64,000 bases of DNA from Eupeodes corollae. Lineage: Eukaryota; Arthropoda; Insecta; Diptera; Syrphidae. Shown piece after piece: positions 21,801-33,195 of this stretch. Location of the stretch: assembly GCF_945859685.1 (NCBI RefSeq), contig NC_079148.1, positions 31,631,946 to 31,695,945 of the forward strand, written 5' to 3'. A program made the translations under genes and the position numbers. Position 1 is the stretch's first letter. Every line of letters starts with the position of its first letter. The notes under the pieces are model-generated. The model saw only the letters and a program-made list of their open reading frames with translations, made no database searches and had not been told where the DNA came from.

Positions 21801-24800
21801 ACGCGAATCGGATTAAGACTTTAATTTCTAAGTTTGAACTCAATCTATTCAATGGTTTGTGCTATGGAAGAGTGGAGAGACAGATAGAAGGACGAAATCG
21901 TGTTACCCACTTTTTTAAATTTATCTAACATCGTAATGTCATGTTGAATTAAAATCTCGAGTTCGAAATGTTTTTCGAATGCAATACTTGCTTTTAAGTT
22001 CCTTTGTCTCGCAAGTGAAGATGTCTTGCATTCGGAAAAATTCATACAAACCAACAATTTTAAAATATTAAATGTTTTGTATTGAAATTTAAATTCTTTA
22101 AAGTCACAATGTCAAAAAATTGTATTAGTTTTAAAAATTCAACATCTTAATAATCTGAATTGTATAGATTGAACATAACATTTAACCTACAATTTGTTAA
22201 CTTATACAAACTCAAACCATTAAACATCAGAAAGGCAGTTTCCGAGAAGCGAAACAATAAATTGAATGTGCATTATACTATTTCAAAAGATTTGGTTCTT
22301 GACAATCACACTGCACTTTTCTGATGGCCTTAATTCACATCCGACTCAAAAATTACGTGAAGTTTATGAGATATTACTTCTTAAAATTAAAAATGTATAC
22401 ACCTACATACGTACATAAAGCAGTTGTTTTAAATAAAATTCCTAATAGTTTTCCAAATCTATCTTCAATACTCCGTTTAGACATTTAAAATAATTTTAAA
22501 AAATTTCAAAATACATATTTTCATTTGTTAAAATTTCATATAGAGTTGAAATAAAACTCATAATTAATCCGAATTTTTGTTTAAATATATTTAATAGTGA
22601 TAAGGTGAAATTCAAATTCAGAACAACTTAATCCTTTAATCCGTCGTAATTTTATTGACCAGTGTCTACCTTTAAAAGATTATTATAACTTTTTTGATTG
22701 ATTGGACCCATTGATTGTGAAAGAAACATAAAAGTGTAGGTAGACATTGAAAAAGAGAAAAACAATATCTTTAAACTTTTTCAGGTAGAAAAATGTATAA
22801 CCTGCAATTTATCGACCAAAGTTTCTAATCCATCAAGAATGTTCACATATCACCTATTAAAATTCTGCGGAATACCAATGTGTTCGAAGAAGTGGAATTA
22901 AGTTTATTACAAATTACCACTAAGTTAAAACATTTTCTTACTTAAGTGTGTATGATGGTACATCTCAAGTTGGACCATCCTTATATCGGTGTACTCTAGA
23001 ATAAGGCATACTAGTGGTATAATAGCTCTCCTTAAGGCACCCCCTATCTTCAATTCTTCTCGAACTATACCTACATACCTAAAAGTTCGTGTTCAACATG
23101 TTAAAATAGAATTGTTTATCAAGTGTATTTGTGCTGTTGCTTTGGGAATTTTAAATACAACCCCTCTCACCGCACCTGCTGCGCCATCAGTATGCTTTAT
23201 AGGTGATGTGAGGCAATGATGAGAACGAAGGATAAACCATCGATTTTCAACACTAGAGTACCGAACCGATAGGTGAGTCTACCATCACCATCACCGAACA
23301 CCGATACCGTCGCCGCCGACGCCAACAAACTCAACGAATCAGAAAGTTTATTTTTTTTATTTTTTTTTTTTTGAAGAAGACGGAAAAAATCCTTTTCTAC
23401 TTTCTATACTTTTGAGAACATCCTAACTTTAAATGGATAGCATTCAGCCTGCATTGGAGTCGTCTGTTGGTAGGTGGGTTGGTCGGTAGAATCAACCTGG
23501 AGGAGCTCAACAGAAGGATCTGTGAATAAAATTAATGGATACCAGCAGAAGGTACGAGAGTATACACCTTTTCCTTCCCCAAATAGAAGCAAAGAGATCG
23601 ATCAAATTTGATAAGAAACTTGTTAGAGTGTTTTTGAACAAGTCGGGCATGGGCTAGCCCTATACCTACAGCTCTATATCCTTCTTGTCCTTGCTATACC
23701 GAACCTTCTCCAGTGCTCACTTGCTTAGTTCTCCTCATTCACAGAGCAAAGCTGAGTTGTGGTTTCAAGTTGTTTTGATATGTGAAGGTAGGTCGGCAAT
23801 GATAGAAGCGAATTTAATCTAAACCGGAGCTAAGGGTGGGGATGAAGATTTGGTCTATTCAAGCAAGAGTTTCTCTTTGCTGATGGAACCCGTAAAATAA
23901 ATTTGTTTGCCTCCTTTTAGTTTCATATCGAAATGGTTTAAATCGTTTTTTTTTCGTCGTTATAACATTAAATTGGGAAATAAATTCTGCAATCGGAGGT
24001 GTTTCCCAATACCCAAACCAGATTAACAGCACATAAGGGACGGTCTGGGCAGACAAAAATACAATTGAGATTGGCTATCAAGAAATGTTTACCTATACTT
24101 TCCTGCATATATATATGTATATATTTTCTTTTTTTTTCTATGGTGGCATATGGATTTTTGATAATGGCAACTTATGGATTTGTAAGAAAATTTAAATGAA
24201 ATTCCCGATTGTTTCAAGGCTCAATTTTACTGAATTTTGAAGTCCATCTTTACTTTGAAACACCATTACAGGGTTTTATATATCCCATTGACATTCAGGA
24301 AATGGTATATAAATCTTCTTTAGCTAGAATTGTAATTAAGTGTTCACCATAACCCTACCCAAAGTTCTTTACCACAACTCAATACCCTTTAAAAAGCATT
24401 TAAGAGCAAAACCATACATCCCAGACAAGGACAACTTCCTTTAGAGCAATTCCCTACTCTTGTTTTCATTTTTGTTTGAGAATCTGGGATTATCTGTTGT
24501 TTATTTTTATTGTGATGTGGATGTGGGCTTTCGTATATAATATGAACGGTATACTTGTACGTATAGAATAGCCCTTGGGGAATTTTTCGAAAAACGAAAT
24601 TTATAAACTTTTGTTCCCGCACATCATGTTATAGGACTCTAGGAAAAGTTAGTAAAAGGTGAGAGGAACCTTATACCAATATTCCTAACCCACATCATGC
24701 TGGGAGATTATTCAAGAGTTAGAGTTTTGTCTATAGGAAAGTTATTGCGTGAACTTTGGCCACGCATAATGGACTTCTGACACCGCATGTGACGTATGAA

Positions 24801-25479
24801 AGGTTTATTATTTTTCTATTGTTTATGATTTTCTTTTCCCACATGCGAAATCACATGCGAAAGATTGTATCCTGCAGATGTTGGATATAAGAAATACATA
24901 ATAATTTCTAAATGAGGGGATTCTCCCCTGAATCTATAAGCGAGAATAAATTAAATCTGTCTTTGAAAAACAGACAGGTCAACAAAAGAACTTAGTTTTG
25001 TTAATTACAGTCGACGTGATATGCCTATGTCTATATGCCACATAAATGAAACAATGGCTAAGAGTAAGTGGAAAACAAAAATAAAAGAATTAGAATTCAG
25101 TATTAGCCATGACGAAGAAGATGGCAAGAATTGGACAGTTCCTATGAATCAAATTAGCATTAAAAAAGAACGAAATCATAAACGTTAAGACGTAAAGTTT
25201 GTTTTGCGTAGTTCAAGACGCACTAGAAATTCCTTGCAAATGCCAAATATTATATTTTATTTATTTATTTCACTATGATATGATAGATAAATTAGATATC
25301 AAACATATTACTTATAAATATGAATGCTTCATCTATTGTAAGTTTATTTTCATTTTCTTAGTATTTGATGGATATTGTGTAAGTTTCTTAACTTGTTCGT
25401 GTTTATTTATTACAAACTACGTAAGAAAAAACAACTTGATTAACAATGTAACAACTTTCCATAGGAAATTGTTTTAATC
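21801..25479. other. Unique non-coding region
   Basis: Probably host intergenic or intronic DNA. No family similarity is recognised in the short frames. A GC-richer stretch at about 23255-23340 has CACC/GCCGCCGAC runs. One short candidate exon at 25021-25188 is listed separately. Most of the rest is AT-rich and stop-dense. Confidence 0.5.
25021..25188 (+). CDS. Possible small host exon or ORF, unknown
   Basis: A 55-codon frame starting MPMSICHINETMAKSKWK and ending ISIKKERNHKR, lysine-rich and acidic in the middle (SHDEEDGK). Directly upstream, TTTTGTTAATTACAG at 24995-25010 has the form of a polypyrimidine tract and splice acceptor, and the frame stays open across it. I do not recognise the family. 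The evidence is weak: a short frame of this size can occur by chance in this window, and no matching donor or second exon was found. Confidence 0.2.
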   Translation: MPMSICHINETMAKSKWKTKIKELEFSISHDEEDGKNWTVPMNQISIKKERNHKR

Positions 25480-26065
25480 GCTCTGATTTGTGGAAGCGAA
25501 TATTTTGACATTTCAAGATCCCCAGAATTTAAATCAATTAATCGTGTGTGCGCATGTACTCGTATTAACGTACTTTCGCATGTTCTGAAATTTTTTTGGT
25601 CGACCATATCTCAAGAACCAGCAAAGATATTGATTTGAAATAATTTTTGTTTTTCAAATTATAATAGCAGTAATATTTTAAAAAAACATTATCTCTCTGA
25701 CAATTAACGGCTACGACTTCAATTACTCGTAAATTTATTACAATCCTTTTTTGATGTGATACCGAATTGGTATGAATTCGAACAAAATTCAAACAAAGAT
25801 TATATTTGCCACCTTGACAAAATTTTAAGAAAAATGAATTTGATAGTTTTTTCTTATAAATCTACAAAAAATACTGCTTCGTCAAAACTGATGAAAATTG
25901 GTTTTTGAATCAAGTATTTTGAACAGAAAGAAAGATATTGAGTTAAATTTTTTTGTTCATGGGACACAAAATGTTGTTATTAATAATTTGTAAAACTTTT
26001 ACAAAAATGTCGACAGACGGACATAATTGTTATCAATGAGAGTCGCAATAGCTTCTTTTCAATTT
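25480..26065 (-). repeat. AT-repeat copy 3
   Basis: Minus orientation. End B at the left (ATTTTGACATTTCAAGATCC near 25502), then a degenerate CGTATTAACGTAC block and CCATATCTCAAGAACCAGC at 25603-25622. End A lies at the right, where AATGAGAGTCGCAATAGC is the complement of the GCGAC/GGCTG box. It is shorter than the other copies, with fewer internal modules. Confidence 0.65.
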
Positions 26066-28089
26066 TACAGGGTTGCAAATTTTTCAATAAAAAAATTATT
26101 AAGTCATAAGTCTGTAGATGACTTGTGAATTAGAAAATGTAATTTATAAGTAAGTTAGTGCATTATCGTTGGCGTGGTTGTTAGTGTTTAGGCAACAGGG
26201 GATCCAGTGGGGGGTCGTAGGGGTCATTACCCCCCCTGAGTGATAATTTGATTGTGTTTTTTAGAATTCCCTTAAATTCTAAACTAATCGTATTTAGTCA
26301 ATATATATGACCCCTATAATATTTTGTATAATGAAAACAAAATTTGTAGTTTACTTTCTAAACTTTGTTGCAAAAAGTACTACTTTTAACTGAGGGCTGG
26401 ACCAAGAACTTAATTTGAATCTGACATTGAGACCTATTCCAAAAACTTAGCACAAATTTATCAAATTTTGACCAATGGATGATCCATGTAGGGGTTATAT
26501 GAGCCATAAGGCTTATGCAGTTTAGTTGTGTAAGTAAAGATTTGTTAGTTATTTAATGACATTCACCAAAAAGTGGTTTGTTGTAAAAAACATTTAACAT
26601 TTTTGTAACTTTGCTTTAAATTATTTTCATAACACTTATTTCCAAGAAAAAGAGCAAAGATTCAGATTTTTAAGAAGAAACCTTGAATAAGATATCTTCA
26701 AGTGAATATTTAGTTCCCTTTAAATTCCTGAAACTAGCCTTCAATTCCATTGAACTGATTTTTACTTGCGACACATAGGAACTATGTATATGGCAAGCAT
26801 TGCATTTGTAAAAAATTTCGAATCAAACATGACATTACGATGTTAGAAAAGTCAATAAAAGTGGGTCCCCCATTCCCAGTATAAACCAATGTGCCGATTG
26901 AAACTTAGCCGATTAGCTTAAAACGTTTTTTTTTTCATTTTTTTTTTCAGAAATGAACCGATATATTATTTTAGAACTTTCTCTAAATTTTTTCTTAATT
27001 CGGCTTTGTTTTACAAGAAAAATACATTTTGGTATCCTCTCCAGAAGGGTACCCCTCATAAAGCTGTTATTTTGTTTTCAAATTTTCTCAAGAACTTAAT
27101 CAGATCAATAATCTTGTCTTTCAATGCAAGCTATTATCGATGGTCCAATTTTCAAATTGTTGATGATTTTTGATGATCGAAAATGCCATTCATTTTGTTT
27201 AATGGCATTTAAATTTTTGAGAACATTTTTTTTGCAGGTGTTGCAGCCGGGCAATATATTTCTATCAAAATTGATTTTCTGTTGAATAAAACTTTTTTTT
27301 GTATCAAAGTCCCCGAAAATGACAATTTTGTTTAACTAATAGCTAATTGCAAAAAAAACATTGCACGTTTCATATCTATTTATATAAAAGCTGTGAATTT
27401 CTTGAGAATTGAAGTAAAAACAGATTCTGAAACGTGTAGTTTGTGACTGCCACACAAAAGTTTCACCCCAGCTTATATGTTTACCTTAGTTTTGTTTTTA
27501 TTTTATATTTAGAGAAATTATGAATTTAAATTCACTTATTTCCTTAAATTCAAGAACCAAACATTTTTTTCTCTACAATTGTTTTGTTGACTCCTTTAAG
27601 ATCAAAATATTTTCTAGGATCAGCTCCAATCTACGAGTAAGCAGATTGGTAGCGATAGTAATAGTAGACTCCCGAAACTTAAGTTCGAAAAAACTACGTA
27701 AAAAAAACAGAAAATTCTTGATATAACATTCTTTCTCATTTTCTGGGTTTTTGAATTTTTGTAGCCTTTTCTCGCCTTAATATAAATGGCAACAAAAAAG
27801 AATATATTTTTTTTTGAAGAAAGCAAAAACTATTGTGTTTTCCTCTTAAAAATATTAAGAAAACTGTTAGAATCTTGGAATGTTTTCATATGAAGAAAGC
27901 CTACTAAACTAAATAGTTAGACCATAATTTGCTGGACCATAGCGTTCTAAAATAATTTAATAACTAACGTTGTCACTTTAGACCTTGAAATGTGTACATT
28001 TAAGGTTAAGAAGCTTATTATGTTATTTAAATTTTGTTAGCCTTCTTCGAAGAACATTTCTAAGCGGTAAGGAAAAAATTGTCTACATG
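26066..28089. other. AT-rich non-coding sequence
   Basis: No gene or transposon recognised. It contains a G/C-run segment at 26205-26240 (GTGGGGGGTC and CCCCCC) and long T runs. The overlapping opposite-strand frames at 27520-27826 show no motif. Confidence 0.5.
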
Positions 28090-29136
28090 TTAAGTGCGTG
28101 ACAGGTTTATAAGTTTTTGTGTTTTGTTAAAAAAGTTGTCAATTGAATTATTCTAAAAAAATTAAAAAATAACAATATTTTGCATATAATGAAATAATTT
28201 GATTTCAAATTGTTTCTTTATTAAAGAGATTTTCTGTTGAAAATTAAATTTTACAAATTATAGCAGCATTTCTTAAAAGTTTTTATTTCTTATATAAACA
28301 AATACAAATTGGATGAATGAAATTAATTTGAAGTCAACACCTTCTATTGTTCACGTGATATCGAGAAACGAACATTATTCTTACCATTTGGTTCGTACTG
28401 TTTTTTGTAGTTGGTTTTCATCAAAAATTCACTGAATGTCGAAAACTTTATTTGATGTGAGATGAAATAAGTTTGAATCCAATATTTTTAATTTTTGAAA
28501 AGATATTTGAGTTGAACTAACTTTTTACTTTACTAACTTTTATTTATTTTTTGTTAGGTTTTTATTTTGCTTGTAAAAAAATGTCAATTCGATTTTTCTC
28601 AAAATTTTACCTGATATCTAAAACGTTATTTTTCATTGCACAAAATTATTTTGGAGATGAAATCATTTTTTACTGGTAAAATTTTCGAGGTGACAATTTT
28701 TATTTAAATTTTTTTTTTTTGATTTATAAGAAAAGTCGTAATTTGATTTATTTGCCGAAAAAATACTTGTTTGTTATTTTATTACAATATATGATATAAA
28801 AATTAATTCAAGTCTCTAGCGTTATTGGTTCGTGAGATATTTAGTGTTAAACTAAATTTTCCCTTTTTTTTAACCTGCTAAGGTAAAAAAAACCGCCCAT
28901 GCAATTTTCTTGAGAAAATGAAGTCGATATCTTGAGCTATGGACAACGAAAAAATGAAGTCGATATCTTGAGCTATGGACAACGAAAAAACGACGTTGCG
29001 TACGTACACACGCACGCACAGAAATCTTTCCAAAAACAATTTATTTCGACTCTACCGACCTTGAAACGTCGATAAAAGTCAAAATTTTCAATTCGACCTA
29101 TCGGATCCATTACAATAACTTCCTATGGGAAGTTAA
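28090..29136 (+). repeat. AT-repeat copy 4
   Basis: Plus orientation with the left end A degraded. Modules include AAAGATATTTGAGTTG and CAATTCGATTTTTCTCAAAA, followed by GTCGATATCTTGAGC, an ACGTACACACGCACGCAC block, CTTGAAACGTCGATAAAAG and the palindromic end B AACTTCCTATGGGAAGTTAA at 29117-29136. A SINE begins directly at the end. Confidence 0.75.
28915..28986 (+). repeat. 36-bp exact tandem duplication in AT-repeat copy 4
   Basis: The unit carrying AAAATGAAGTCGATATC and TTGAGCTATGGACAACG occurs twice back to back with no mismatch that I can see, pointing to recent slippage or unequal exchange. Confidence 0.85.
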
Positions 29137-29318
29137 AAAAAAGTTTTCAAGGATATTGCCTCTTGCGAGGAATTGGCAAATCCTCCAAGAATTATTAGCC
29201 GTTGGGATTTGGCTTAAAACTATAGGTCCCTTCCATTCCTAGACAACTTTACTGGCACACAGGAATGGTTGAGAGTTGTAAGTCACACGGGCCTAGTTCT
29301 TTTTGGACTGTTGCGCCA
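29137..29318 (+). mobile_element. SINE, 5'-truncated copy
   Basis: Matches the body and tail of the SINE at 37344-37664 (which is on the minus strand): ATTGCCTCTTGCGAGGAATT, AAACTATAGGTCCCTTCCAT, ACACAGGAATGGTTGAGAG and GGACTGTTGCGCCA. The tRNA-like head is missing, and about 30-40 bases are deleted inside the body. It starts where AT-repeat copy 4 ends, at an A-run. Confidence 0.85.
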
Positions 29319-30657
29319 ATTGGAAATACTTAAGCTTGTTCTGAATAAATAATTATTTAATTTTTAACGAAAGTAGTTTTCAAGCTTATGAAAATCAAAA
29401 AATGATCGTGCAAGCTTATTTTAAAATTAATAATCTTATCAGTATTTACCCATTAGCTTATGAATTAGTAACTTCTAATTACAATATGTTAATGCATAAG
29501 TCGCTAACTGTCTCATGAATTAAATCCTTCTTAATTCATTAGTCACTAACTGGCTTGTGAATCAAAGTCAAACTTAAGCTAGAATGTGACTTAAGCTTTT
29601 ACATCTATGACTAAAAGTAACACATGACCTAATTTGGATGATAATTTCTTTCGGGGAAGAGAACTACTAAGGACTCGAAGTATTTTTTTATTACAGCTAT
29701 TGGACATTCTAACATTCAATTTCGGATTCGTTGCAGTTGTCACTTTCAAAAGAAATGACACAATTATAAGTATTTATTGCTATGACATTTATTATTTTTA
29801 TTATCTTTCGAAGTCCTATAAATGTATTCTTATTCTTGAAACTCGGTATTTACTTTCACTTTTCAAAGCCTTTGTCTTTGTTTACTTTAAAATTTCTGTA
29901 CTTTGATAGTTCTTTAAGTATGAACTAGAAACAAAATATGAATTTTTCAGAAAAACCTTCAAAATTAAGTTTGAAGTTTAAAGATTTAATACAAAAATTG
30001 CACAATTCATTAAAAAAATGAATCGGCACAGTTACAGCTTCTATTATACATATGTATTTATGTCAATTCCAAATTAAATTTTTAATTTAACATTAAGTGT
30101 TTAGACGATTTGGTGCATGAAATTAAAGATCACTTGCGGACCTATAAAACTTTGAAAATTTTATCAAGTTATGTTTTTTTATTAAAGAGCTTATTCTCCC
30201 ACGTATCGAAGAATATTTGCATTCTGACTAAAAGGAATTTTTAAATGCACATGCTACAATTATTTTATGAGATTGCTTAATTCTGGATTATGCTTCCTCT
30301 ACATTTTAAGCATAATTGAACTTAAAAAAATGTGTATTACCATTCATTAACAGCTTGAGGTGAACATTTAAAAGAATGAGCACGATGTCAACATCACTAT
30401 TTTTCTAAAGATATTAAAGTCAAATATCAATTTCTTGAAATTTCAGCATTGTATTTTTCCTACAGGAATAATTCTTTTAAATTTGTATAAAATGAAACAA
30501 ATACAAATTCTTTTTTCAACTAAATTTTAAGGACATCGTAAGCTTCTTTAAAAAGTAGTCAAAAATAAAATTTAAAAGTATTTTTTTTTTCACATTGAAG
30601 TATTGAAAAAAGTTTGTTTATATTTGTGATGATATGAAATATATAATTTAACTCTAA
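29319..30657. other. AT-rich sequence with degenerate ~50-bp repeats
   Basis: Between 29440 and 29580 a motif recurs three times in diverged form: GCTTATGAATTAGTAACTT, AAGTCGCTAACTGTCTCATG and TAGTCACTAACTGGCTTGTG. A similar string occurs near 26100-26140. The frame at 29634-29906 (90 aa) has no recognisable motif. Otherwise nothing was identified. Confidence 0.45.
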
Positions 30658-31695
30658 TGTCCATTTCATAAACAGCTTTTATAAATTTACCAGGATTTTA
30701 AACTGTTAAATGGGATATTTTGGTTTCGCTAAATGTTTTTAAAGTAAACAAGCTTTTAAACACCTTTTAAAACTAAATGTCCATTTTTGGCTTATTAACT
30801 TTTAAAAGTGTCATTAAAAAATAAATATAACAGATTGGCAGCTGATGTTTTGTTTTGTAAAATTTGTATTCTCAATATTTGGAGGTATAGAATGAATACT
30901 TAGGTAAACAAATTTATTACTATTTATAATATAATTTTTAATTGAAATATTAGATAGATCATGTTCGAAGAAGAACAACACATAGTTATTCGCCGTTCAA
31001 GAGTATTCCGCTTTCACAAGAATCCATTTTCACACTATGATGATATTGACTTCAAAATGAGTTTCCGACTTTAAAAAGCATCTGTGAATCAGTTGTTGAG
31101 TTTGTTCTGTCATCATTTGGAGCATAAAACTAACCGAAATAAACCCGTCAGTGCATTAAATCAAGTGCTTATTATTTTACTTCATGCCACAGGATCTTTT
31201 CAAATCTGCGTCGGAGATATGTTTAGTAAAATTTATAACACTTCCTCAAGATCGTCATGATATAATGAACGTTCATAACAAATTCTACGGCTTGGCTAGA
31301 TTTCCGAAAGTTCTTGGTGCAGTCGATTGCACACACATTATAATTCAGTAACCTGGTGGATCGGAAGCAGACATTTTTAGGAACAGAAAAGGATGGTTTT
31401 CAATTAATTCAATTAACACTCAATGCGTATGCGACAGTAATTTAAAATTCATTGTAGTATTTTGTCTTTTATTTCAGCATGCAATGCCTTCTCGTTTTTT
31501 CTCACACAATTCGCTTAATAGAAAGAAAAAAGGGGTTTTATTTTTACAGGGTTGTGAGGAGAACTCTATTTTAACAAAAATATCCCTGAAATTTCCCATT
31601 TTAAGCTTGGTAAAACTGAACAAATTTAAGGCCTGATAAAATTTAAAAATATTTTAGATAAAAGTGCTTTTAGTGTTTGTTTATGAAATCGGACC
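30658..31695 (+). mobile_element. PIF/Harbinger transposon, decayed
   Basis: A 1.04-kb DNA transposon. The left terminus TGTCCATTTCATAAACA (30658-30674) is matched by GGTCCGATTTCATAAACA on the minus strand at the right (31678-31695). Both are flanked by TAA (30655-30657 and 31696-31698), which fits the 3-bp TWA target duplication of PIF/Harbinger elements. The interior carries a HARBI1-like transposase remnant. The second gene (MYB-like) of autonomous Harbinger elements was not found. Confidence 0.85.
30961..31470 (+). pseudogene. HARBI1-like (PIF/Harbinger) transposase remnant
   Basis: Starts MFEEEQHIVIRRSRVFRFHK at 30961. It continues through stops and frameshifts: HHLEHKTNRNKPVSALNQ, LLHATGSFQICVGDMF, then ARFPKVLGAVDCTHIIIQ with the first catalytic aspartate, and EADIFRNRKGWFSIN. 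These are the most conserved blocks of the HARBI1 family nuclease. The sequence breaks off soon after DSNLKFIVV, so the second and third acidic residues are lost. At least two stops interrupt the N-terminal half. Confidence 0.88.
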
Positions 31696-31849
31696 TAAGA
31701 CTTTTATCATTTAAAAATGAAAACATTATTTGATCGATGAATTTGTTTTCGTTTAATAATAATTTTCATAATAATTTTAGTCCCATGATCAATTTAAAAC
31801 AACTTGCCACAGATTGACGAACAAAAACAAACACGTCAAATGGTCAACA

Positions 31850-33195
31850 AATTTAAGTAACGTATCAAATAATTTAAAACCAAAATCTGTTTTTGTCAAC
31901 GAGATTTTTAGTCGAAAACCAATTCTTATCAATTTTAGTACAATTTCTTGAAATTTTGATTTTTTATATAAAAAAACACGGATTAGATTTTTCTAAAAAC
32001 TGAGCGCTACGTTAGCGAAATAATTTAGTACAAAATGAAATAATTTTGAAGACGAGATATAGAGTACCGAATATCAATTTTTACCACTTTTACGTCCTTT
32101 TTTTGTTAATTTGTATGAAAAAAAATATTGTGTTTCTAATCGATCTGATTTACCGAATTGCAAGTTCTGACATTTCTCGACGTTTCAAGGTCCCTAGAAT
32201 CTTAATAAAAGGTTTAAAGGTATCTTTTAAAAATATTGTTTTCAACATTCAGTAAAACTTTGAGAAAATTCGAATTGACAGTTTTTTTTTTCACAAAAAA
32301 TAAAAACCTTAGTTAAAGTTACTAAATTTTTTTTTCGTATCAATCGTCTTTTCAAAAATTTTAGATTATGGCTTCAAACTAATTATATCTTCTGAGAAAT
32401 ATTGCTTTCAACATTCGGTAAAATTTTGAGGGACATCGAATTAACAATTCTTTTTACAAAAAATATAAACCTAAAAAAAAACAATGCTAATACGTGATAA
32501 AAATTTATTTTCAACTCAAATATCTTTTAAAAAATTTAGTAATTTTTTATAAAAATCCAACCACCTAACCGTAAAATCTACAAATTCTACTGAAATTGGT
32601 AAAAATTGGTTCACGATTAAAATTTCGTTAACAAAAATAGATGTTATAATCAAACTATATGAAAAACATTGTTGGTAATTTTAATTTTCTTAGAATGATT
32701 CAACTGAGAACTTTTTGTAACCAAGCACGAAAACCTACAAACCTTTTAGGCAAGACAAATCGGCAGTTATCAGTGTGCTTCACATCCCAACCTCTTTTTA
32801 AAAACATATTTGAATCGAAAATAAATTTTTATAAGTCTTAGAAGTATTTTTAAGGTCTTTTTTTTATAAAAATCTTTCAATTCGATTTTTTCAATATTTT
32901 GTCAGATTGTTTTGGAGATAAAATCATTTTTTGTTCGTAAGATATTCGAGGTAACAATAATTTTTTTTTTTTCAAATTATAAAAAAAAAACGTTAATTCA
33001 ATTTTTTTCAAAATATTCAGTTTTTACTCATAGCTATGCACAAAAAAACACCCACTGAAAAAGATGATAAATCTACTGGTTATTGAGGTACGGTGGCTGA
33101 AAAAAGCTTCCCGAAAAATCTCTTATTTAGATTCTAGCAACCTTGGAACGTCGAGAAATGTCAAAATTTTCAATTCGACAAATCGTTTGAAACTC
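31850..33195. repeat. AT-repeat copy 5, mosaic of three segments
   Basis: Three blocks of the AT-repeat in alternating orientation. About 31850-32110 is plus (AGTCGAAAACCAATTCTTATC). About 32120-32810 is minus, with end B at 32165-32200 (ACATTTCTCGACGTTTCAAG) and end A at 32755-32805 (GTTATCAGTGTGCTTCACAT). About 32810-33195 is plus again, ending with TTGGAACGTCGAGAAATGTC. The complete minus copy therefore appears nested within a plus copy. Confidence 0.7.
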
